From positions 26,796,197 to 26,860,196 of the forward strand of contig CM037877.1 of assembly GCA_021292165.1 (NCBI GenBank): DNA of 64,000 nucleotides, read 5' to 3'. The position numbers were made by a program, and so were the translations under genes. The notes beneath the pieces were generated by a model that made no database searches, was not told the DNA's origin, and saw only the letters and a list, made by a program, of their open reading frames with translations. This stretch comes from Shinisaurus crocodilurus (Eukaryota; Chordata; Lepidosauria; Squamata; Shinisauridae). Positions 10,501-20,647 of this stretch are shown piece by piece. Position 1 is the stretch's first letter. Every line of letters starts with the position of its first letter.

Positions 10501-10933
10501 CTCGCAAATCTTCTCCCCGGCCCCAGATGAGGGGCCCGTGGAAGTCTGTTCTGAAAGTGAAATTTGGAACTGCACAGTGGTATGAAATTGCAATTTGTGC
10601 ACCTAGTGCATGGCACCACAGGACATCTATGCATTTGTCTTGTGCACACACACAAGCTTTGTTTCTTACAGTTACATTCCAGGACATTTAGAAGCCTACT
10701 TAGGAGTGTGAGAAAATTCTCCAAACTGAGCATTTGACAGTACAAATGCAGAATAGCATTAAATTCAAGCATCACACAAGAAGCATCATGAACTCCAAGA
10801 AAACTTTATTTGGAGTGAGTGAGATATTTTAAAAAACAAACAAAGAAAGAACAAGAGAAGGAAAAAAGATGCACAAACGATGCACAAACACAACACAGCA
10901 GGCCTGCAAGCCTCTGAGAGCTAAACTAAACAT

Positions 10934-11073
10934 CTAAACTAAACATCTGAGAGCGCAATCCTATGCATGTTTAGACAGAAAAAAGTCCTACAATTCCCAG
11001 CATGCCCCAGCCAGCCATGCTGCCTTCCCCAATCTGGTGCCCTCCAGATGTGTTGGATTATAACTCCCATCAT
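10934..11073 (-). repeat. Right arm of a 140-bp inverted duplication
   Basis: Reverse complement of 9920-10059. Just outside it, at 10921-10946, the 13-bp unit CTAAACTAAACAT is repeated in tandem. The spacer between the arms is 874 bp. Confidence 0.85.
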
Positions 11074-11404
11074 ATTGGGTATTTTTTGGCACCACCCTGA
11101 TCATAATATTGACAGCTTCACATGGCTTGTCAGGAAAGGGGTCCCCATGTTCTAGTATGGTTCCCTTCATCTTTGAATCATTGCATCCGTGAACACGCTG
11201 TGGAGAGGAGTAGAAGAGTCTTCATGGAGCATCTTTGGCAAGGAGAGGAGAAGTGGGTGTGCTTGATCAGGGTCTGCATCGCTAGAGGAGCCTGGACTAG
11301 TCACTTTACTTTGCACACTGTCAGTCACTTGACCTACATTCCCGCCTTCTTAACCAGTAATTGATGACTAGGTCAACAGATGAAGCAGGATGAGCGGGGA
11401 GTGA

Positions 11405-11690
11405 GCTGGTACAATGGAATGTACCACTTCAGACTGTAAGTGGGGAAATCACATGTTGTTGTTGTTTTACTTACTGGGAACCTTAAAAAAAATAAAAAAA
11501 ATAAGGTTCCCGGTAAGTAGAAAATGAACACAGCAGAAAGTGGGCTGAGCAGGACCTTTCCCCTAGATGTGCTAGCTTTTACTTGCAGGGAAATTTTTAC
11601 TTGGGAAAAATTCAAAATGGCATTCCCCCACCTGCAACCTGAAGTGGCACAATTTACTCTACTATGCCAGGACTTATTTGTTCGTTCGTT
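11405..11690. mobile_element. Foldback element with AT-rich loop
   Basis: The central hairpin has arms ACTTACTGGGAACCTT and AAGGTTCCCGGTAAGT around an A/T loop (about 11468-11518). Weaker outer pairs such as GTACCACTTCAGACTG against CCTGAAGTGGCAC extend the symmetry to about 11405 and 11690. A (CATT)n run follows at 11682-11710. No transposase frame and no clear flanking duplication. Confidence 0.5.
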
Positions 11691-11756
11691 CATTCATTCA
11701 TTCATTCATTCTGTGAATAGCCCTATAGCTGAAGCTCACACACATCAATACAACAG

Positions 11757-11918
11757 GCCTGTGGCTCACGCTGGCTCGGCTTGTCTGAGTGTGGAAAGCT
11801 AAGCAGGCTCAGGCCTGGTTATTACTTGGATGGGAGACCCCTCTTCTAGTTTCCTGCATTGAGCAGGGGGTTGGACTCGATAGCCTTGTAGGCTCCTTCC
11901 AACTCTATGATCTATGAA
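11757..11918 (+). mobile_element. 5S rRNA-derived SINE with CR1-type tail, copy 1
   Basis: The head GGAAAGCTAAGCAGG and GGTTATTACTTGGATGGGAG is the middle of 5S rRNA, covering box A, the intermediate element and box C of its internal Pol III promoter. The 5S part ends after GGGAGACC. The second half, CTGCATTGAGCAGGGGGTTG to TCCAACTCTATGAT, equals the 3' tail of the CR1 LINE at 54.3-55.0 kb. It is therefore a chimera of a 5S head and a CR1 tail about 160 bp long. The promoter boxes here have only a few changes. Confidence 0.85.
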
Positions 11919-11934
11919 AGTAAAAGACAATATC

Positions 11935-12462
11935 AGTCAGTCAGTCAGTCAGGCGATCACTCGTGACCGAGTAAGATTATCTTCCAGGATAATTTTTTTT
12001 TTTTTTTTTTTACAAAAAGAAAATTTTAAAAGGAGGAACATTCTAAAGAAAATTGTGTAGACTCTAGCGATGGGTCCATAAGTGACTGTGGTGGCCAATT
12101 CTAGATCCACACAGCTTCCCACAGTGAGGACACAGGTTACCAGATGGAAGATGGCCCTGTAAAGGATTCATTTGACGTGCTTTTCACTTAGCATGTTTCT
12201 CCCTTTCACCTTGCACTCGGGCTTCTTCAAAGTCCATAGAACCTTTGTGAAAGGCCAGCCTCCAGTTAGATCGTTCATGGGCCAGAGCTTCCCAGTTTTT
12301 GATGTTTATATTGCATTTTTTTAGATTAGTCTTAAGAACATCTTTAAACCTCTTATATTGACCACCGATATTCCGCTTTCCATCCTTGAGTTGGGAATAA
12401 AGTAACTGCTTTGGAAGACGGCAGTCAGGCATTCGAACAACATGACTGGCCCACTGAATACA
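11935..12462 (-). mobile_element. LINE 3' end with RTE/L1-like C-terminal domain
   Basis: Reverse-strand translation gives 'HVVRMPDCRLPKQLLY', 'GKRNIGGQYKRFKDVL' and 'NWEALAHERSNWR', a C-terminal block common after the reverse transcriptase of several LINE groups. I cannot say which group. The 3' end (left side) carries CTCGGTCACGAGTGATC, followed by a (TGAC)n repeat at 11935-11953, probably the element's own terminal microsatellite. A T-run lies at about 11990-12012. A second copy is at 26500-26790. Confidence 0.65.
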
Positions 12463-12513
12463 TCTTTACCATGTCAGTCTACTGTCTATGTTGACATGGC
12501 TGACCAATGGTTA

Positions 12514-12900
12514 GGCCTGGTCTACACAAGGAGCAGTGAAAGGTGGAAGTGTGGTGGTAGCATTCTGAGAGGCTGGAATGGGCTGTACCACTTAAGAAGG
12601 CAGCCAGGCAAACACATTTTTTTTAATTTCCCCACCTGTTTGTTTTTAAAATCCCTGTAAATAGAAAAGTAGCACAGCAGGGCGAGGGCTGGCTTTGCCC
12701 CTTTCTCCACAATGTGTTCATTATCTAGTTGCAGGAGGTTTTTATGCGAAGGAGAATTCAGAAATGGGTTCTCCCCCTCTAAAGTCCCCTCTGGTTTGCC
12801 AGCCAGACGGGCGATAAATAAATGCAAATAATAAATAAATAAAATAAGTCGGCTACCTTAGCATCTGTCACTCCATTCTGCTGCACATGTAGGCCAGGCC
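12514..12900. mobile_element. Harbinger-type MITE with TTA flanks
   Basis: The ends GGCCTGGTCTACACA and TGTAGGCCAGGCC are inverted repeats. TTA lies immediately outside both (12511-12513 and 12901-12903), as expected for PIF/Harbinger targets. The interior is 387 bp with no transposase and has an AAAT-rich stretch near 12820-12845. Confidence 0.65.
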
Positions 12901-13237
12901 TTAGTTATTTCTGTGGGAGTCCCAAAAGCCCTGAGAATCTTGCATTCTTGTTGATCTAGAGACTAGGGGAAACAAGATCATAGTTACGTAGTCTTGAGAA
13001 AGTGACCTTGACATGGGGTTTTCCTCCCACACAATCCTATAATATTAAAAGAGATTGTTTACCATTGCTGCATCCTGTGTGTGGGGGGGGGGGAATAGAA
13101 GTGCCTCATTCCTTAGAGCTCGAGATAGTCCATGAAACAAATACACATGAAGGTGAGTTTTTAGGATTTATGTTGAAAGCAACTTCAAGAGTTGATGTTC
13201 TGTTAGAAGCAGGAAGTTAATAGATGGGTTTATAACT

Positions 13238-13300
13238 TCAGGTGCCTTCCAGATGTGTTGGACTACAACTCCCATAATCCCACAGCTAGCTGGATGGAAG
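13238..13300. mobile_element. Half copy of foldback hAT-type element
   Basis: GTGCCTTCCAGATGTGTTGG and ACTACAACTCCCATAATCCC match the left arm of the family at 39-153. The right arm is missing. Confidence 0.5.
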
Positions 13301-14065
13301 GCCCGGGTGCTCCTTTTTAGTTTCTGCTTTCTGCATAAATACTGTACATGAGCAGTGCTTGGCACCCTCAAAGGCTGTTGAGCAAAGGGGGGGGGAGATA
13401 CACATTACAATTTTAGTACAGCTGACTGTGATTAAATCAAATTATCAAAAGCAACAGGCTCTTTATTTTATTATTCAAACTTTGCTCCCTATTGCTTAAA
13501 CAAAGTGTGCTGGTTTTATTCTAATTTCCAAATCAGTCCTAAATCTAGAGACCAGCTGGCTTCTTTAGAGCTTGCTAGTTTCCACAGCTAACAATAAAAT
13601 GTGTCCAGCTTCCTATTAAGCTTCCTAGAACCCCAAGTTCACACACCATACCAATTTGCAACTGGAAGAATGGAGGCTGCCATTTCGAGTGACAACCTTG
13701 TGCCATTTGGGAATTTGGCAGACAGAGCCAAATTTACTGGCTGGAAGGAGGTGGATGGGGCAGAAGTGCCCCCCTCATTGTCAGAGAGGACCTTGGTCAA
13801 TGGGGGGTCAGGGAGGGTACATCTGCCATGGATGCCCCCAGTACGCCTGTGGAAAGCAATGCAGGCATAGAGCTACGGCTGGCAGTGTTTCACCTGTAAA
13901 ACCACTGGAGGAGGAACACCTCCTGCTCCAGCCAGTGGTGCAAGCCAGCAGGGTTTTGGAATCATCCATCACTTCACAACCCTGCCCCCACTTAGGATTT
14001 ATTTCTGTTTGGGGCCCCACATTTCTGGCTCAGGGATTATATTCATGGTTATTATTTAGATATTG
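13301..14065. other. Unassigned stretch, no gene seen
   Basis: Includes a G-run at about 13388-13396. Frames of 89 and 144 codons overlap between 13601 and 14090 but show no recognisable domain and no splice pattern. I treat them as chance openings. Confidence 0.35.
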
Positions 14066-14073
14066 TTTGAATC

Positions 14074-14172
14074 GGGGGAGGGGGTGCTAGGTACCGAAAA
14101 GATCTGGAGCTCAGGCCCACAGGACATAAAGTGCACAAATCTGCATATGCTAATTTACATATGCTCTAAAGT

Positions 14173-14204
<32 letters not shown>

Positions 14205-14538
14205 CTTTAAAGAACCTAGTCTCCTAAGGACACACCTATGGGTAAAAAGGGATGCATGGATAGGGGAGAGGAGGGCATTTGGTTTCAGAAAAAAAAACCT
14301 CAGGCAAAAAGATTCAGGGGTGGGGGAACAGCAGGAGGTGAAGCACATGTGGGCAAACCCCCAGCTCATCCAGGGGGATCCAATGCAACAGAGATCATCA
14401 GGGCCCCTGTACCTTGATTTCAGCAAGTGCCCATGGATAGCAGGGTGGTGGGGCAGATGGTCTCCCAGAGATTTGGGGCTTCAAATGGAAGATTCAGGGC
14501 TCCAGTCCTAGTGGGCCGCCCCCTAACACTGCCTCTGG
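14074..14538 (+). mobile_element. hAT-type nonautonomous element with 8-bp duplication
   Basis: TTTGAATC occurs on both sides (14066-14073 and 14539-14546). The element begins with a degenerate GGGGGTGCTAGG end and finishes CCCCCTAACACTGCCTCTGG. It contains AAAAGATCTGGAGCTCAGGC, CATATGCTAATTTACATATG and a (GT)n tract at 14176-14205. Relatives are at 7737-8401 (with a LINE insertion) and 25674-26046 (reverse). It has no transposase. Confidence 0.8.
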
Positions 14539-14546
14539 TTTGAATC

Positions 14547-15427
14547 TCATGGGTAATGCATGTTTATCTCTGAGCACACTTCATGTGTAGGGCTACAAGG
14601 TAAAGCATGCATGTGTGGGGGGGATATGTAGAGATTTAAGCATCTTCAGATGCAACATTTGATGCTGTTTGGAGTCTAGGTAGGGAAAATTTATATTAAA
14701 AGTTTTGAAGGAGAAATTTTACTCCAAGGTTACTCCGTTTCCTAAATGCAAAGGTGTGTGGTGAAACAGTTTCAAACACATCAACTGCATTCAAATTTGC
14801 TTGCCATTTGATCACATGTCAATGGCTTGACTGTTTAATGCAAACAAGGATAATTCACTGTTCAAAATATAATAATATCCCAAACCAGAGATCCATGTGC
14901 ACTCTGGTGCACACAGATTTATTTTTTTAAAAAAAATTTGCACACAGGCCACCCCATTTCTTCCAATTAAGAAAGTTTTTTTTCTCATGCAAATCTGCTT
15001 CGTCCATTTAAATTAACAGGAAAGCCATTGCTGGAGCTCCATGTACCACTTAGAGATTTTTTAAAAAATATGATAAATGGTATATAAATGTATTAAATAA
15101 ATAGTTTTCCATTATTGCATTTGGGATGGTTGAATGTTGACATGATTATTTGGATGCACATTAGTAAGAACTGGTGGTAATTATGACAGATTGTCAGGGA
15201 GATGTCATTTCATATCATTAAGGATGAGAGCTGTAGTGACTCTTAGGTCAAGTTCTTACATAATATAAACAACATGTTCCCATGATCATTTATTTTAATG
15301 CATAACCATGGATCTTTGAGTGTGCTAAATTAAGCAGAATCAACCTAAGAATAATCTAGGGATGAATGAATCCCATGGATTTCTTGATCACAAAGAAGCA
15401 TCTTTGCCTCTGAATGACTATTCATAG
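14547..15427. other. AT-rich stretch, no gene or repeat recognised
   Basis: No transposon ends, promoters or coding motifs seen. It looks like ordinary low-GC noncoding sequence with A/T-rich runs around 14920-14940 and 15060-15110. Confidence 0.35.
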
Positions 15428-15429
15428 AC

Positions 15430-15625
15430 TGGGTTCACACGACACGACAAGCCCACTTGGCTTATAAACCAGGGCAGCTTGTTCTGTCACATGAACCTGC
15501 CATGGATCCTTTCAGGTGGCTTATAAGCCCAGCTTCTGGGCTTATAAACCACGCCGACAGGCTATGGCTTGTTGTAGGGTTTAGTAGCCACCCCTGGGCT
15601 TGCCGTGTTGTCTGAACCCGGATGA
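15430..15625. mobile_element. Foldback element of the CTGGGTTCA family
   Basis: The left end CTGGGTTCACACGACACG and right end CGTGTTGTCTGAACCCGG are inverted repeats. The interior has repeated CTTATAAGCC / GGCTTATAA units, also facing each other. Members with the same ends are at 37030-37345, 48478-48650 and 54078-55052. The flanking duplication is not clear here. Confidence 0.6.
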
Positions 15626-15658
15626 CGCAACAAGCCCTCACGTAGCCCAAACTGCTAC

Positions 15659-15712
15659 AGAGCTGCTTGGCAAGAGCGGCAAAAAGGCTTGCTGCTCTTG
15701 CCAAGCAGCTCT
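15659..15712. repeat. Perfect 19-bp hairpin
   Basis: AGAGCTGCTTGGCAAGAGC (15659-15677) is repeated as its exact reverse complement at 15694-15712, with a 16-nt loop between. Confidence 0.7.
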
Positions 15713-16524
15713 GGGCGAGCACTGATGATGGCCGCCCCCAAAGTGTCAAAGCAGCACTTGAGGATTGCTGTCATAGGCTTTGCCCTGCGCCACCACAGCC
15801 ACCAACCAAAAGAGCTGGTGACTGCAGTGGCGTGGGGTGAGCCGCTCAGCCTGCTCTGGTGCGGCATACCTTCCAACATCTCACAGATAAAAACAGGGAC
15901 ACACATGTGAATTTGTAAGTGGTATGGTTAAGCAACATGAAGGTGTGATCAAGGGGGTGTGGCCAGGCAACAAGAGGGCATGGCCAAGGGTATGGCCAGG
16001 CAACCAAAGAGCATGGTCAAGTACAAAAGTTATTAGAGGAAACACACAAAATCTTATATATTATAATTATTACATTATTGTATTATATATTATTTTATAA
16101 TAATTTATAAGTGGCTTTTGTAATAATTTTTTAACCTTACTTAAACCCCTAATTGTTGATATTTGGTGTTTTTCATGGGGGGGGGGTCAGTGCTTGCAGT
16201 GCAATCTCTTTTTGTTTTAAAATTGTCAGGTTTGGCTCAAATTCAACAGGTTAAGCTTACCCACACACCCCACACCCCCAAACATGGAGCTTTAGAGAGA
16301 AGGGGAAGTTTCTTGCATTTCCTTCTGACACTGTAACCTAACTTGTTAGAGGCACAGAGTCAGCTCCATTAGGAAATAAAATCTTTGGCAATATAAAGAT
16401 AGGAATCATGTGATAAATTCCCTCATTCACCTCTCCCTTGGTTGGGCCGGGCCAGCGGGTGCAGCCTCCACCTCCTTTTCTTTTCACCCAGCTAATCCCT
16501 TTCCCTGTTTGAGCATAAGCAGAG

Positions 16525-16617
16525 AGCTACTCTTAAAGGGGCCATGGGCAAAATTGCAGCTAAGCTAAAACTGCAAGCTTAGCTACAATTTTGCCCATGA
16601 CCCCTTTAAGAGGAGCT
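16525..16617. repeat. Hairpin with 42-bp arms
   Basis: 16525-16566 and 16576-16617 are reverse complements at 39 of 42 positions, with a 9-nt loop between. The shared core is GGGCAAAATTG. It is a foldback sequence without visible target duplication. Confidence 0.7.
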
Positions 16618-16749
16618 TAAAGTAGCTTGCAGTTGCAGGAGGCAGGGGAATTCAGGACTCTGCATGACAAAATTTTCGGTGCAATTGGAGACTATGGAGT
16701 AGGTCAAGCAGAGCACGGCCCAGAGTGAAAGGGCTGGCAGCTGCAGAAT

Positions 16750-16852
16750 TGCAGGGCAATCCTATGCATGTTTAGACAGAAAAAAGTCCTACAATTCCCA
16801 GCATGCCCTAGCCAGCCATGCTGGGAGTTGTAGGACCTTTTTCTGTCTAATA
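16750..16852. mobile_element. Partial Harbinger-type foldback MITE
   Basis: Begins GGGCAATCCTATGCATG, continues with AGACAGAAAAAAGTCC and ends in the reverse complement of that segment. The last part of the right end is replaced by sequence resembling another palindromic motif (ACTCAGAAGTAAG, 16869-16881). Complete relatives are at 30832, 40657 and 50605. Confidence 0.65.
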
Positions 16853-17216
16853 GGCTTGCGCATGTCTACTCAGAAGTAAGTGAGTTCAGTGGAGCTTCCT
16901 CCCAGGTAAGTTTGCAAAGGATTGCCAGCCTAATAATAATCATTCAGGCACTAAAGCTCATGTCATCTGATCAATGAAGTGCATACTCAGACAGTTAGCA
17001 TATATTACTCATACATTCATACATACATGGAGCGGGGGAAGAGAAATTGTTGCAGCTGCTAATGAATTTTTGGAACGCAGCAACGGTTAGTTCCCAGCAC
17101 TAACATTCCTCCAAATCAATCCACAAGTGGCTTGAAGAACACAACTCAAACGATAGACAGTCTTCAAGAATCTACATGGGATGAAAGATTTATTTTAAGC
17201 AGAGGAACAGTGTTAA

Positions 17217-17655
17217 CAGGGCCGGCGCTACCGCTAGGCAGACCCAGGCGGCTGCCTAGGGCGCGTGGCGGAAGAGGGCGCAGAGTTTCTGCGCCCCTTC
17301 CTCGCCTCCGGCGCGCTCCTGCCCTGCCTGCTGCCTCCGCCTGCGCCTCCCCGCCCGCTTGCCGGCCGCTGCCGCCGCCGCTGCACCTCCCCCCCACGCG
17401 CGCGCGCGCGCCCGCCCGCCAACCACCTACCTACCTTCCCGTCGTAAAGCGCGGGGGTCCCATCGCGGAGGAGGAGGAGGCGGCAGCAGCAGCAGCAGCC
17501 AGCAGCGGGGGCGGGGGGAAGGTAGGTGGTAGTGGCGGCGGCGCGGGGGGGGTTGCAGAGCAGGGCTGCTTTGCTCCGGAGGCCCCCCCACGGCACGAGG
17601 GAGGGCGCTAAATATAATTTGGCCTAGGGCGCCAAACAGCCCTGCACCGTTCCTG
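17217..17655. mobile_element. GC-rich hAT-type MITE that mimics a CpG island
   Basis: The exact 8-bp direct repeat AGTGTTAA flanks it (17209-17216 and 17656-17663). The ends CAGGGCCGGCGCTACCGC and GCACCGTTCCTG, with the inner matches TAGGCAG...GCCTAGGGCG and GGCCTAGGGCGCC, place it in the same family as 56460-56624, which is 165 bp. The extra interior here is extremely GC-rich, with many CpGs, an alternating CG run at about 17397-17412 and (GGA)n and (CAG)n tracts. Long open frames (up to 159 codons) are a composition effect. Confidence 0.85.
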
Positions 17656-17663
17656 AGTGTTAA

Positions 17664-18349
17664 TAAGGTTGTGCCTTTCATTTCGAAACTGGTTTTCCCA
17701 TCCCTGTCCTGGGCTGGAATATCCGGTGGCAGCTGTTTGGTGCAAATTAGTTTGGGTACTGAGAAAATATCTGTGTACTTGGCCCAGATTTCTATTTTAA
17801 CTAATCAGATAAAAATCTTCAACCTTCTCTCTAATACTCCTATCCAATAATTCTGGCGTATGGTTAAACCTTGTAGGGCTTTGTTTTTAAAAGTCCAGTC
17901 AAAAATAGCTACTTTTATTTACACATTGTACCATTTTATATTAGTAATAATACCGTGTGTCTGGAACATTTATATTTATTTTACAAGTCATACTGAAAGA
18001 ACTCTGTTGCTTCTTAAGCCAGGAATTGATGTGTTGCTGCTGCTTTTTATTAAATAACCTATCCTGATGTAGGCCTTGCCATTTCTCCCAACTTTTACAG
18101 TTTCCCTTCAGTGATTCTAAGCCTGTCTGGGGCCTGATTATATTATTTTCATGCGACAATGCACTCCCCTCTTCCAGTGAACCTTAGCTGGAACTACTCC
18201 AGAATGAGTCCTGAGCTTGTATTATGTGTGATCTGTATTTGATTAAACAGAAGGATTTGTAATGAAACTTCTTTCACTGGGGGCTATACTTTTTCAGTTG
18301 TTGACAATTCCCAGTGACCCTTGAATTCATTCTATCTGTTTCTTTATAG
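17664..18349. other. Unassigned stretch, no gene seen
   Basis: AT-rich and without recognised repeat ends. It could contain a very old L1 3' end (A/T-rich text with poor frames at about 17840-18190), but I cannot support a call. Confidence 0.3.
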
Positions 18350-18406
18350 GGCTTCCAGTGCATGAAATCCCTAACAATCTTGTCTTCACCAACCTGCATG
18401 GCATTG
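18350..18406 (+). other. Weak candidate internal exon (57 bp)
   Basis: A pyrimidine-rich tract ending TCTTTATAG lies just before it and a GTAGGTGA donor follows. The length is a multiple of three. Two of the three frames are open; the one starting at base 3 reads LPVHEIPNNLVFTNLHGI. I do not recognise the peptide and see no other exons, so this may be chance. Confidence 0.2.
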
Positions 18407-18459
18407 GTAGGTGATTATTATTCCTTACAGATAAGGGTCTCAGTGTGAGAGACAGTCAC

Positions 18460-18775
18460 TGGCCAGGTTCATATTTCACATTAAGCCAGGAATCCTGACT
18501 TAACCATGATTTGAACATGCAGTGTGGTGCAGCCTGTTTGAACCTTCTTTCTCAAAAGCAGGTAAACAAATCTGGATAGGATAGCTTTGTGTGATGTCCA
18601 AGCTTGGGATTACGGTTAAGTACACCCAAACAAACCAGGATTTGTAAGCCAACAACAAACTCTGGTTTAAAATTGGCTTATGATCTTTGCTTGTTTGGGT
18701 GCGTTTAACCATAATCCTGGATTCAGATGTCATGCAAGCCTATCCTTTCCTGATTTGTTTACCTGCTTTTGGGAA
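18460..18775. mobile_element. Foldback element
   Basis: Inverted pairs include AAGCAGGTAAACAAATC / GATTTGTTTACCTGCTTTTG, GGATAGGATAGC / CCTATCC and GGTTAAGTACACCCAAACAA / TTGTTTGGGTGCGTTTAACC. The symmetry centre is near 18650. No coding capacity. Confidence 0.6.
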
Positions 18776-18883
18776 GGAAGGATGCTTGTGGCTTCCGAGA
18801 GCTTCTCCAAAATTGAATTGAGCCCTTGGGCTGAAAAAGGTTCCCCATCCCTGCCATAGAAGGTGGCCTAAAAATAGTTAAAT

Positions 18884-19122
18884 AAAGTGGCGTAGTGGTT
18901 AGAGTGTTGGACTGGGACTCTGGAGATCCGGGTACTAGTCCCTGCTCAGCCATGAAACTCACTGGGTGACTTTGGGCCAGTCACTGACTCTCAGCCTAAC
19001 CTACCTCACAGGGTTGTTGTGAGGATAAAATGGAGACGAGGAGGAGGATTATGTAAGCCGCTTTGGGTTCCTTGCAGGGAAAAAGGCGGGGTATAAATAT
19101 AATAAATAAAAATAAAAATAAA
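18884..19122 (+). mobile_element. Sauria-type SINE, nearly full length
   Basis: One of only two forward-strand copies. The tRNA-related head includes an A-box-like TGGCGTAGTGGTTAGAGTG and a B-box-like GGTACTAGTCC, followed by the GGGTGACTTTGGGCCAGTCA body, the 3' block TTGGGTTCCTTGCAGGG and an (AATA/AAAT)n tail. The B box carries GGTACTAG instead of GGTTCTAG, which should weaken Pol III activity. Flanking duplications are not obvious. Confidence 0.9.
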
Positions 19123-19339
19123 ATGAGATGATGCAGACTGAGGCAAAAAAAAAAAAGCCCCTAGCTATTTAAAAATCAATGGAGTCTAAATTGGCTGTCT
19201 CTGTCTAGCCTCATTGTGGTTAGTTCCACAAAAATGGCAGTTTTTGGTGTAGGCAGAGTTCCATGCTAGAAAGGCCAAGTTCCATGCTACAAATTGGAGG
19301 AAAGGCATTGAAAATAAAACTGCTTGTATGGTAGTGCCT

Positions 19340-19398
19340 TCCCTAACCTGGGACCCTCCAGACGCATTCGACTACAACTCCCATAATCCCTGCCAAGG
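19340..19398. mobile_element. Half copy of foldback hAT-type element
   Basis: CCTTCCCTAACCTGGGACCC and GACTACAACTCCCATAATCC match one arm of the family. Confidence 0.5.
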
Positions 19399-19885
19399 GT
19401 GAATTATGCCCAGGAATAAATGGGAAAAATATGGATTGCAGCCTCAGTGGTATCCTAAGAAGGGCTGATTATAAAATGATTATAAATAGACATTTCAAAT
19501 GAAACTGTTGAGATCTATCAGGAAATAGATATGATCAGTTAATTTCTTTAAAGCATTCATCTTTTATCTAATTAAATTCAGCTTTGTGCAGTGAATCAGA
19601 CGGCTACTGAGACGGATGATTCATGAATATCATTGAATGGTCTGGCTGCATTCCAGTTGCCAAGTGTAATCAGTTCTTACTATTCTGGCCAGCCTAGATT
19701 TGCAGCAGAATGGGCTGGATCTTTCTCCTGGCTGCACCATGTCCTGCAACCTTATCCACCATATCAGGACAGAACATTCGTAGGACGAAGCATTTATTTT
19801 CTGAACTGGAAACAGCAGTGATTTCCAAGATACTCCAAAAGGAACATTCACACAACAGAACCTGGCTGAGTTTCAAGCCAGTATG
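19399..19885. other. Stretch with no recognised repeat
   Basis: The part at about 19440-19640 is AT-rich, contains several ATTA/TAAT cores and lacks transposon features, so it is a second candidate for unique noncoding sequence. Nothing more can be said without comparison. Confidence 0.3.
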
Positions 19886-20140
19886 GAACACAGAAGCTAC
19901 CTTATACTGAGTCAGGCCATTGGCCCTTCTACTCAGCATTGTCTACCCCAGGGGTGGGCAATTTCTGACCCTCCAGATATTTGGCCTACAACTCCCATCA
20001 TCCCGAGCCAGCATAGCTAATGGTAAGGGATGATGGGAGTTGTAGGCCAAAACATCTGGAGGGCCACAAGTTGCCAGGCATTGAACCTGGGACCTTTGGC
20101 ACGCAAAGCAGGTACTTTACTTCTGAGCTATAGGCCCTTA
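19886..20140 (-). mobile_element. tRNA-Ala-type SINE interrupted by a foldback element
   Basis: The left part is the reverse complement of the SINE 3' end (GAAGCTACCTTATACTGAGT...). The right part holds the reverse complement of the tRNA head with ATTGAACCTGGGACC (B box) and GCAAAGCAGGTACTTTAC (anticodon-loop region of a tRNA-Ala-like sequence). Compared with 31238-31437, the middle is replaced by the palindrome at 19949-20075, so the SINE was split and part of its body was lost. Confidence 0.75.
19949..20075. mobile_element. Foldback hAT-type element inside a SINE
   Basis: Arms with TTTGGCCTACAACTCCCATC and GATGGGAGTTGTAGGCCAAA surround a CCAGCATAGC loop. The left end is CAGGGGTGGGCAA. The matching right end is eroded (CACAAGTTGCC), so no duplication can be read. 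Confidence 0.65.
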
Positions 20141-20647
20141 AAACTTGCTGCTGGTTTTTGTTCCTTTCATGCCCCACTAGGGTGTCCACCTAATCCCCTT
20201 TTCACTAGCCAGTCTTGTTTTTGTTCTCTGACCTGATGAAGTATCCACGATAGGCAATGGAGAAATTTCAATTTCTGTTTATTTAAATAAATTCATATAT
20301 GCAAATCAATATTTTTGAACTATGGGTTAATGCCCTTCCATTCCTTTTTACCTAGATACTTTTTTGGGTGTGTCTCTCTGTGTGTAAATGTTTGTCACTA
20401 TTGGAGCTGAAGGCCTCTACACGTTTCAGCTGCTTGTTGCCTGGAGTTCAGCAGGTGCTGAGCCAAAAAAGTCTCTGCTATCTACACATTATCCAGAGGT
20501 CTTAATAGCATATTCATAATCTTCAACCCAAAATCTCAACAGCTATAAATTAATGACCATTGCGACAGCAAAGTTGTTCCCTTAATTATAACTGTGAGGG
20601 ATGCTGTAGCTGCACTCTGCAGTGCAGAGCCTGCACTGAGAAGGGTT
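20141..20647. other. Unassigned stretch, no gene seen
   Basis: No repeat ends, SINE boxes or coding motifs recognised. Confidence 0.3.

Noticed and set aside
17217..17655. CpG-island promoter
   Set aside because: The block has transposon ends and belongs to a MITE family. The blocks at 6328-6674, 23385-23790 and 33858-34239 were rejected as promoters for the same kind of reason.
17132..17681. Overlapping frames of up to 159 codons on both strands in a GC-rich block
   Set aside because: They lie in a hAT-type MITE with an exact 8-bp duplication. Long frames on both strands arise from GC-rich sequence with few stop codons.
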